Source: an uncultured Acidimicrobiaceae bacterium
Lineage (GTDB): Bacteria > Actinomycetota > Acidimicrobiia > Acidimicrobiales > Ilumatobacteraceae
Length of the DNA stretch: 19,912 bases
NCBI GenBank assembly: GCA_903919215.1
Contig: CAIXHI010000174.1
Location: forward strand, 1-19,912
Direction: 5' to 3'
The position numbers were made by a program, and so were the translations under genes. A model generated the notes under the pieces. That model had not been told where the DNA came from. It did not search any database and worked only from the letters and a program-made list of their open reading frames with translations. Positions 13,727 to 19,912 of the stretch are shown here, piece by piece. Position 1 is the first letter of the stretch, and each line of letters begins with the position of its first letter.

Positions 13727-15184
13727 CTATCGGCGAAGGCCATCCAGCCATCCGCGCTCGCGCTCGGCCAACGGGGTGCTGGCAGGGCCAGCGACGAACG
13801 GCCAGAGTTCCTCAGCAATCCGTCGGTAGTTGCCCGTCGCCTGCAGTTCGCCGAGCAGTGCGTACAGGCCGAGGTTGATGCGCTGGATGAACACGAACGC
13901 CTTGGGCACGGTGGCGTACTGCGCAATCGGGCTGGTGCGGTCGAACGTATGGCGCATGATCGCGCTCGCATACTCGCTGCTCCACGTGACCTCTTGGTCG
14001 TGACGGACGCTCTCGTAGAACTGGCTGAAGTACTCGCCGGTCTCGTCGTCGGGCGCAGGGCATCCGGGCCGCAGCATTCCGGCCGACTCGACAATGCGTC
14101 GGAACTCGCTCTGGTCGTGGTCGTAGGCCGCCGACTTCACCATCCCGATGAACGTGCCGATCTCGCTGGAGGTGAAGTGCTTCACGAGTCCGTAGTCGAG
14201 GAACGTGACCCGACCGTCGCCGTGGAACAGGTAGTTGCCGGGGTGCGGGTCGCCGTTGAACGCCTGCATGCCGTAGAGGCTGCGGAACACGAACCGGAAC
14301 AACGTCTCGCCGATGAGGTCTTTCTCGGACTTCGGCCACGACTGGATGTCTTGCCACGTGCTGCCGTTGACCAGTTCGCTGGTGATGACCGTGGCCCCGC
14401 TGAACGCCGGCAGCACATCGGGTACGTGGATGAACGGGTGTCCGCGGAAGTAGTCGGCGAACAGTTGCTGGTTCTTCGCCTCCAGTCGGTAGTCGAGTTC
14501 TTCAATGAGCCGCTCTTTGATCTCGGCCACCATGTCGTCGGCGTCGAGTCCGCCGAAGCCCTGCTGTAGCAACATCCCCAGCAGGTTCGCGTTGCGTAGG
14601 TCGGCCTCGACCGCCTCGCCCACACCCGGGTACTGCACCTTCACTGCCACTGCCCGTTCTTCGCCCGTGATCGGGTCGAGCACGACAGCGCGGTGCACCT
14701 GGCCGATGCTGGCGGCGGCGATGGGCTGTGGGTCCCATTCAACGAACAGCCGCTCGGGTGGCACGCCGAACTCGCGCTCGATGACACCGGCCGCGAGGGC
14801 GGCGCTCATCGGCGGGGCGTTCGACTGCAAGGCCGACAGCGCATCCCTGAGCGGTGTGGGCAGCGCGTCGTCGATGTAGCTGGCCATCTGGCCGAGCTTC
14901 ATCAGCGCGCCCTTCATGTTGCCCAGGCGTTCGGCCACCGCCTCGGCAGTGCGCAGTTCGCGCTCCTGGTCGAGCTCAATACGCCGCTCGGCGGAGGCAA
15001 ACAGTTTGCGCGCCGCGTTCGTCGCGTAGTGCTTGCCGACGGTGGCGCCGAGGCGAGCGACGTCGACGTTGCGCTGCGATCGGCTGGTGCGGAGGTGCTG
15101 TTGCTCCTTGCGCACGAAGGCGATGAGTGCCGTCATCGCCGCTGTGACGCCTGCGATCGTCAGGAGGCGACGAGCGAGCGTCAT
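13727..15184 (-). CDS. ABC1/UbiB-family atypical kinase
   Basis: This 485-residue protein belongs to the ABC1/ADCK/UbiB family of protein-kinase-like ATPases, which act at membranes in quinone or lipid metabolism. The family-specific KxGQ motif is MKLGQ (95-99), the Ala-rich loop IAAASIGQ is at 155-162, and the ATP-binding Lys is probably Lys182 in VKVQYPG. The catalytic loop GDPHPGN is at 311-317 and the metal-binding LDYG at 329-332. A hydrophobic N-terminal helix (about 6-23) probably anchors it in the membrane. Its ATG overlaps the hydrolase stop (ATGA), indicating coupled translation. The client is unknown; no quinone-synthesis gene is in the window. Confidence 0.93.
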   Translation of the reverse strand: MTLARRLLTIAGVTAAMTALIAFVRKEQQHLRTSRSQRNVDVARLGATVGKHYATNAARKLFASAERRIELDQERELRTAEAVAERLGNMKGALMKLGQMASYIDDALPTPLRDALSALQSNAPPMSAALAAGVIEREFGVPPERLFVEWDPQPIAAASIGQVHRAVVLDPITGEERAVAVKVQYPGVGEAVEADLRNANLLGMLLQQGFGGLDADDMVAEIKERLIEELDYRLEAKNQQLFADYFRGHPFIHVPDVLPAFSGATVITSELVNGSTWQDIQSWPKSEKDLIGETLFRFVFRSLYGMQAFNGDPHPGNYLFHGDGRVTFLDYGLVKHFTSSEIGTFIGMVKSAAYDHDQSEFRRIVESAGMLRPGCPAPDDETGEYFSQFYESVRHDQEVTWSSEYASAIMRHTFDRTSPIAQYATVPKAFVFIQRINLGLYALLGELQATGNYRRIAEELWPFVAGPASTPLAERERGWLDGLRR

Positions 15185-16074
15185 GACGGGACGCCTCGCG
15201 AACGCTCGACGACCGAGTGCACCGCCCGCAGCAACGTGGGCACAAAGCGGTCGGCATTGGCCACCACGGCGTCGTGGTCGCCGTCGACACGGAACGCCTC
15301 CGCTCCCGCGATGCCTTCGAACAAGCGCACCTGACGGCGCAACGGCACGACCTTGTCGCGCATCGTGATCAGCGTGGAGGTGGGTACGTCGATGTCGCTG
15401 ATCCATGGTCGGGAGTCGAACTTGCCGATCTCACGACCTGCCTCCAGCACCATTCGCCAGTCGTGCAGTGACGCCTCCTGGATGGCCCACGGTTCCCATT
15501 CCTCGGTCTTGCGTTGCAGGTACACCTGGTCGGTGAGCCACTGGCGGGCCTGCGACGGCGTGAGCCGGGCGAGTGCTGCCAGACCGGACAGTCCGAGAAA
15601 GCCCATACGTTCTTCGCGGGAACTGATGAAGAACGGTGCCGTGGCGCACAGCACGAGCGCACGAACGCGTTCGGGGTGCCGCTGCCAGATGAGCTGCGCC
15701 ACGGGTCCGCCCATGGAGTAGCCGACGGGGATGATCTGGTCGATACCCAGCACGTCGCAGACGGCGAGTGCATCGTCGGCACAGTCCTCCAGGCGGAAGG
15801 CCTTCTTCGAACGGATACCGCGACCGTGGCCTCGATGGTCGATTGCCACCACGCGGTAATGGCGCGACAACGGTCGGTAACACGTGTACCAGTTGAGGTC
15901 GCAGCTGGCAGTCCAGCCGTGCAGCAACAGCACCGTTGGCGCATTGGGCGGACCGGCCATGGTGCGCACGAACGTGGTGCCACGCCCGGGGAGGTGCATG
16001 GCCGCGCCGGGAGGCAGCGGAGGTGTGACCTCGGCACTGACCTCGGTCGCCGACTTCCCGTCGCGAATGGCCAC
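15181..16074 (-). CDS. Alpha/beta-hydrolase fold protein
   Basis: The 297-residue protein has the complete serine-hydrolase layout. The oxyanion region is LLLHGWTAS (HGW at 52-54), followed by DHRGHGRG, the nucleophile elbow GYSMGG with Ser120, Asp240 in MRDKVVP and His267 in GDHDAV. Substrates could be esters, lactones or lipids; the sequence does not decide. There is no signal peptide, so it is cytoplasmic or membrane-associated. The GTG start at 16074 shares a base with the greA stop (TAGTG), and its own stop overlaps the next start, so it is embedded in a coupled operon with an elongation factor upstream and an ABC1 kinase downstream. Confidence 0.9.
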   Translation of the reverse strand: MAIRDGKSATEVSAEVTPPLPPGAAMHLPGRGTTFVRTMAGPPNAPTVLLLHGWTASCDLNWYTCYRPLSRHYRVVAIDHRGHGRGIRSKKAFRLEDCADDALAVCDVLGIDQIIPVGYSMGGPVAQLIWQRHPERVRALVLCATAPFFISSREERMGFLGLSGLAALARLTPSQARQWLTDQVYLQRKTEEWEPWAIQEASLHDWRMVLEAGREIGKFDSRPWISDIDVPTSTLITMRDKVVPLRRQVRLFEGIAGAEAFRVDGDHDAVVANADRFVPTLLRAVHSVVERSRGVPS

Positions 16075-16550
16075 TACAGGAGCGCCACCTTCAGCACTTG
16101 CACCTTCAGCTGGTCTCCGGTGGGAGTGGTGTACTCCACCCAGTGTCCCTCGACCGAGCCGAGCAGTGCGCTGCCGAGCGCGGACTGCGGGCTCATCACA
16201 TCGAGGTCGCCGGCGCGTTCTTCCATGTGGCCGAGGAGGTACGTTTCGGCCATGTCGTGGCTGTCGCCCTCGTACACGATGGTGACGACGGTGCCGGCCG
16301 CGACGACGCCCGCTTCGCCCGACTCGATGATCTCAGCGTGCTCGAGGAAGTGCTCGAGCTGACGGATGCGGCCTTCCATGTGACCCTGCTCGTCCTTCGC
16401 CGCGTGGTAGTCGCCGTTTTCGGAGAGGTCGCCCAGCAGTCGGGCAGCCTCGATCTTCTGTGCGACTTCGATGCGGCCGCGGGTGGTGAGGTCGTAGTGC
16501 TCCTCGGTGAGGCGCTCGAACGCGGTGCGGGACAGATGGGTGCTGGCCAT
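16074..16550 (-). CDS. greA: Transcription elongation factor GreA
   Basis: This 158-residue protein has the GreA two-domain layout. An N-terminal coiled coil includes the tip GDLSENGDYHAAKDEQ with the acidic residues Asp41 and Glu44 that reach into the RNA polymerase secondary channel to stimulate cleavage of backtracked RNA. A C-terminal FKBP-like domain has SPQSALGSALLGSVEGHWVEY. Length is normal. ATG 16550 starts the coil at the expected distance. It is the first gene of an overlapping operon with a hydrolase, an ABC1 kinase and an FKBP lipoprotein, which is not a context I associate with greA. Confidence 0.94.
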   Translation of the reverse strand: MASTHLSRTAFERLTEEHYDLTTRGRIEVAQKIEAARLLGDLSENGDYHAAKDEQGHMEGRIRQLEHFLEHAEIIESGEAGVVAAGTVVTIVYEGDSHDMAETYLLGHMEERAGDLDVMSPQSALGSALLGSVEGHWVEYTTPTGDQLKVQVLKVALL

Positions 16551-16599
16551 AGGGACACCGAGCCTACCCGTCCCGCCCCCACCGCGTTTGAAGCCGAAA

Positions 16600-16614
16600 C
16601 CGCACTGGGTGCGG
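16600..16614 (-). terminator. Terminator-like hairpin behind the AraC remnant
   Basis: On the minus strand CCGCAC CCA GTGCGG forms a perfect 6-bp stem with a 3-base loop, followed by TTTCGGCTT. It begins eight bases after the stop of the AraC-family remnant and precedes the greA start by about 50 bases. It therefore looks like the original terminator of the lost regulator gene. Confidence 0.5.
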
Positions 16615-16622
16615 CCTGGCCT

Positions 16623-16720
16623 TCACACGCGGGTCCGGTAGGCACCGGGGGTGATGCCGACACCTCGGCGGAACTGGCGGTTGAACGAACCTGACGGCCC
16701 AACGGCTCTGTCGGTGCTCG
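16623..16720 (-). pseudogene. C-terminal remnant of an AraC-family transcriptional regulator
   Basis: The last 20 to 30 codons of this frame end FNRQFRRGVGITPGAYRTRV and stop. This matches the end of the second helix-turn-helix of AraC/XylS regulators (F-x-R-x-F-R-R-x-x-G-x-T-P-x-x-Y-R). Just before it, GPSGSFNR resembles the family's GFSSQSSFNR pattern with a missing residue or two. Further upstream the frame loses similarity and runs antisense to putA, so the rest of the gene is gone. A terminator-like hairpin follows the stop, as expected for the 3' end of a former gene. The left boundary of similarity (about 16720) is approximate. Confidence 0.7.
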
Positions 16721-16743
16721 TGGCGATGGCGTTGGATGGGGGC

Positions 16744-19700
16744 ATGACCGTGCCACACGCTGAGCAACTCCTCACCGCATCGCTGTCCGGCACGACCCGG
16801 CCGGAAGCGCGCCAACGTGCTCGCCTTGCTGCGGTCGTGCAGGACGAACATCTGCGAGCCCTCACGTTCGCACTCACCGACGAGGTGCTGCGGTTCGATG
16901 ACCACCGCCGCGCTGCGGCCCGGTTTCGGGCGATCGTGCAGGAGGTCGGGGTGCCACCGTCCTTGGGTCTGATCGATTCGCTGTCGCTGCGTGTCGGCGC
17001 CCTCCTCGCGCCGGTGCTGCCGTGGATCGTGATGCCGCTCGTCCGCCGACGCATCGTGCGCGAGAGCAACGGCGTCGTGCTGCCCGCCGACGACCCGGAC
17101 TTCGCCCGCCACCTTGCCCGCCGCCAGTCGGAGGGGTTCCCGCTCAATGTGAACGTGCTCGGCGAAGCGATCCTCAGCGACACCGAGGCCGATGAGCGCA
17201 TGCGCCTGATCCGTGAGCGAGTGGCCCGGCCCGACGTGGATTATGTCTCGCTGAAGATTTCGGCCGTGGTGGCCAACCTCGACGCGCTCGCGTTCGATCA
17301 TTCGGTGTCGCTGATCTGTGAACGGCTGCGCGTTCTGTACCGCGACGCGCAGCACACCACCCCGAAGGTCTTCGTCAATCTCGACATGGAGGAGTACCGC
17401 GACCTGCCGCTCACCATCACTTCGTTGATGCGGGTGCTCGATGAGCCCGACTTCGTCGATGTGGACGCTGGCATCGTGTTGCAGGCGTATCTCCCCGATT
17501 CGCACGGCGCGTGCGAGCAGTTGTGTGCGTGGGCGGCGGATCGCCACACCCGGTCCGGTGGCACGTTGAAGGTGCGTGTCGTGAAGGGCGCCAACCTGGC
17601 GATGGAGAAGGTGGAGGCTGAACTGCACGGGTGGCCACAGGCCCCCTATTCGACGAAGGCCGAGGTCGATGCGAGCTTCAAGCGGTTGGTTGAGCGAGTG
17701 CTCGACCCGCGTTGGGCGGGAGCCGTGCGCCTTGGTTTTGCCAGCCAAAACCTGTTCGACCTGGCGTGGGCATTAGAGCTCAGCGTGGCGTATCCGGGTC
17801 GGATCGACCTCGAGATGCTGGAGGGAATGGCGCCCGCTCAGGCGCGAGCCGTGCGTGATGAGGCGGGGGAGGTGCTGCTGTACGCCCCAGTCGTACGGCA
17901 TGACGATCTGGCCGCGAGCATCGCCTATCTGACACGGCGGCTCGACGAGAACACCTCGGCCGACAACTTCCTGCGCGCCCTGTTCACGTTGCAGCCGGGT
18001 TCGGCAGACTGGCTCGATCAGGCGGCTCGCTTCACCGCGGCGATGGATGCTCGCGATGGTGTGCATGCCGAGCCACACCGTACGCAGGACCGTTCCCTGC
18101 CGGTGTCGCGACCGGTCACAGACCACTTCGCGAACGCCGCCGACACCGACTGGACCCGCGAGGCGAACCGCGCATGGATCGCGGGCCACCTGGCGGCGCC
18201 GGTGGTGCCGGAGGTGGTGCCCACCGACACCATCGAGGCGGTCGACGCGGCCGTCGCTGCTGCGGTTACTGCCGGACAGCGGTGGGCCGGCACACCCTTC
18301 GCCGAACGCAGGGCACTGCTGCACGCCGTTGCCGACGAGATGGACCGCAGCCGTGGGGCGACGCTCTCGTTGATGTCGCACACCGCGTGCAAGACCGTGG
18401 CCGAAGGCGACTCGGAGATCTCGGAAGGGGTCGATTTCGCTCGCTACTACGCGGAGTGCACCCACTCGATCGAGGTCGGTCAACAGCGGGGGCTGACGTT
18501 CACTCCGCACGGAATCGTGCTGGTCGCCGCTCCGTGGAACTTCCCCTACGCGATCCCGGCCGGTGGTGTGTTCGCCGCGCTCGCAGCCGGGAACGCTGTT
18601 CTGCTGAAGCCGGCGCCCGAGGTGCGCTCGGTCGGGCGTGCATTGGTCGACCAGCTGTGGCGGGCGGGGGTGCCCCGCGACCTCGTGCAGTTCGTGGCGA
18701 CTCCCGATGACGAGGTCGGTCGCCACCTCGTGACGCACGACGACGTCGCCACCGTGGTGCTGACCGGCGCGTACGACACGGCGCAGATGTTCCGGTCGTG
18801 GAAGCCGTCGATCCGGATCCTCGCCGAGACCAGCGGCAAGGACGCGATGGTGATCACGGCCGCAGCGGACGAGGATGCAGCGATCAAGGATCTCGTGAAG
18901 TCGGCGTTCGGTCATGCGGGACAGAAGTGCTCGGCGGCGAGCCTGGCGATCGTGGAGGCAGCGGTGTACGACGAGCCCGGCTTCCTGTCGCGACTCGCCG
19001 CGGCGGTGCGCAGTGTTCGCGTCGGCCAGGCCAGTGATCTGTCGACGATGATGGGTCCGCTCATCGGCGCACCGTCCGACAAGTTGCGCAGGGCACTCAC
19101 CGTGCTCGAGCCAGGAGAAGCATGGCTCGTGCAGCCGCAGCGCCTCGACGAGGCGACGAACCTGTGGTCGCCGGGCGTGCGCATCGGCGTGCAAGCGGGG
19201 AGTTGGTTCCATCGCACCGAGTGTTTCGGTCCAGTGCTGGGCGTGATGCGCGCCGAGAACCTCGACCATGCGATCGAACTGCAGAACGCGACGGACTTCG
19301 GCCTCACCGGTGGCATCCAGTCGCTCGACGAGCATGAGGTGGCGTACTGGCTCGAGCGAGTGCAGGTCGGCAATGCGTATGTGAACCGGCACATCACCGG
19401 TGCGGTCGTCCAGCGTCAACCGTTCGGCGGGTGGAAGCGTTCGTCGATCGGCTGCGGGCCGAAGGCGGGTGGTCCGTTCTATGTCGAAGCGTTGGGTACT
19501 TGGAGCGGTGGCGCTCATGTCGAGGCCGACTTCCGCCGGGTATGGCGTGAGCACTTCGCCATCGAGCACGATCCTTGCGGTCTGGCATGCGAGCGCAACG
19601 TGCTGCGCCATCGACCCCTCCCCAGCGTCGGTGTGTACATCGCCCCCGACGCCGACCCTGCCGCCGTGGATCTCGCTCGACTCGCTGCCCGTGTCGCGGG

Positions 19701-19912
19701 TGTATCTCCAATAACGGTGGTCAGCCCCGCGACACAGAGCGTGGAACGGGTGCGGGTGGTGGGCACGATCACGGATGAGCAGCTGGCCGAATGTCATGCC
19801 ACTGGGATCGAAGTCGACCGGGTGCAGCCTGTCGCCGACGCGATGGTGGAGCTGCGGCGATGGACGCGCGAGCAAAGCATCAGCACCACGCGGCATCGGC
19901 ACGGTCGCTTGC
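16744..19912 (+). CDS. putA: Bifunctional proline dehydrogenase / L-glutamate-gamma-semialdehyde dehydrogenase (cut by window edge)
   Basis: The frame is open to the right edge (1056 codons seen). The N-terminal part is the FAD-dependent proline dehydrogenase: NVNVLGEAILSD, VLQAYLPDS, VRVVKGANLAMEK with Lys281, and LYAPVVRHDDLAASIAYLTRRLDEN. The second part is an NAD-dependent aldehyde dehydrogenase: APWNFPYAIPAGG (Trp598-Asn599), catalytic Glu695 in ETSGKD, nucleophile Cys729 in GQKCSAAS, ECFGPVLGV and QPFGGWKRS near 890. A further region of more than 130 residues follows before the edge. Together they oxidise proline to glutamate with channelled P5C. There is no N-terminal ribbon-helix-helix, so it is not self-regulating like the enterobacterial PutA. 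ATG 16744 is preferred; in-frame ATG 16726 is possible. Confidence 0.95.
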   Translation, partial: MTVPHAEQLLTASLSGTTRPEARQRARLAAVVQDEHLRALTFALTDEVLRFDDHRRAAARFRAIVQEVGVPPSLGLIDSLSLRVGALLAPVLPWIVMPLVRRRIVRESNGVVLPADDPDFARHLARRQSEGFPLNVNVLGEAILSDTEADERMRLIRERVARPDVDYVSLKISAVVANLDALAFDHSVSLICERLRVLYRDAQHTTPKVFVNLDMEEYRDLPLTITSLMRVLDEPDFVDVDAGIVLQAYLPDSHGACEQLCAWAADRHTRSGGTLKVRVVKGANLAMEKVEAELHGWPQAPYSTKAEVDASFKRLVERVLDPRWAGAVRLGFASQNLFDLAWALELSVAYPGRIDLEMLEGMAPAQARAVRDEAGEVLLYAPVVRHDDLAASIAYLTRRLDENTSADNFLRALFTLQPGSADWLDQAARFTAAMDARDGVHAEPHRTQDRSLPVSRPVTDHFANAADTDWTREANRAWIAGHLAAPVVPEVVPTDTIEAVDAAVAAAVTAGQRWAGTPFAERRALLHAVADEMDRSRGATLSLMSHTACKTVAEGDSEISEGVDFARYYAECTHSIEVGQQRGLTFTPHGIVLVAAPWNFPYAIPAGGVFAALAAGNAVLLKPAPEVRSVGRALVDQLWRAGVPRDLVQFVATPDDEVGRHLVTHDDVATVVLTGAYDTAQMFRSWKPSIRILAETSGKDAMVITAAADEDAAIKDLVKSAFGHAGQKCSAASLAIVEAAVYDEPGFLSRLAAAVRSVRVGQASDLSTMMGPLIGAPSDKLRRALTVLEPGEAWLVQPQRLDEATNLWSPGVRIGVQAGSWFHRTECFGPVLGVMRAENLDHAIELQNATDFGLTGGIQSLDEHEVAYWLERVQVGNAYVNRHITGAVVQRQPFGGWKRSSIGCGPKAGGPFYVEALGTWSGGAHVEADFRRVWREHFAIEHDPCGLACERNVLRHRPLPSVGVYIAPDADPAAVDLARLAARVAGVSPITVVSPATQSVERVRVVGTITDEQLAECHATGIEVDRVQPVADAMVELRRWTREQSISTTRHRHGRL

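Noticed and set aside
16721..17748. Minus-strand frames upstream of the AraC tail that could have been its N-terminal part
   Set aside because: They are antisense to the conserved start of putA and show no AraC-family similarity; only the last 20-30 codons (16623 to about 16720) do.
17773..19902. 709-codon minus-strand frame
   Set aside because: Antisense to putA, whose two enzyme domains are intact on the plus strand; the protein is Arg/His-rich as expected for a shadow.

Overview
The window reads as about 20 kb of chromosome from a GC-rich actinobacterium. The base composition, the heavy use of G or C at third codon positions, GTG starts, short or absent 5' leaders, and an IclR-type regulator divergent from leuCD all fit. 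The particular gene mix suggests an Acidimicrobiia-like (Ilumatobacter-type) lineage, but that is inference; no rRNA or other marker is present. No tRNA, CRISPR array, insertion sequence or phage gene was seen. Most genes are ordinary housekeeping and metabolism.

Left part (1-8.2 kb, all on the minus strand). In transcription order there is an acyl-CoA synthetase, a 47-residue small protein whose stop overlaps the start of a homospermidine synthase, and an orphan PAS-domain histidine kinase with its own apparently leaderless promoter. Next comes a leucine leader peptide with a terminator-like hairpin ahead of leuA (2-isopropylmalate synthase), then a one-cluster ferredoxin, a secreted Ala/Thr-rich protein, and the first 28 codons of pyrF, which runs off the left edge.

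Middle (8.3-12.8 kb). A DEAD-box RNA helicase on the plus strand converges on leuCD (minus) across a strong hairpin. leuC and leuD overlap by four bases. They diverge from an IclR-family regulator (NdgR/LtbR type) across a gap of only 35 bases packed with TCTC/GAGA repeats. A 137-residue protein of unknown function follows the regulator and converges on the next operon across a perfect 10-bp hairpin that contains its stop codon.

Right part (12.8-19.9 kb). A tightly packed minus-strand operon encodes greA, an alpha/beta hydrolase, an ABC1/UbiB-type kinase and a two-domain FKBP lipoprotein, with overlapping or nearly touching ends. A bifunctional proline dehydrogenase / P5C dehydrogenase (PutA) runs off the right edge on the plus strand. 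Between greA and putA lies the C-terminal tail of an AraC-family regulator followed by a terminator-like hairpin: the remnant of a lost gene.

The leucine genes are the clearest functional theme. leuA appears to be controlled by ribosome-mediated attenuation, and leuCD probably by the divergent IclR protein. The observations most worth a second look are the leucine leader, the 47-residue protein coupled to homospermidine synthase, the AraC remnant, and the greA-to-FKBP overlapping operon.
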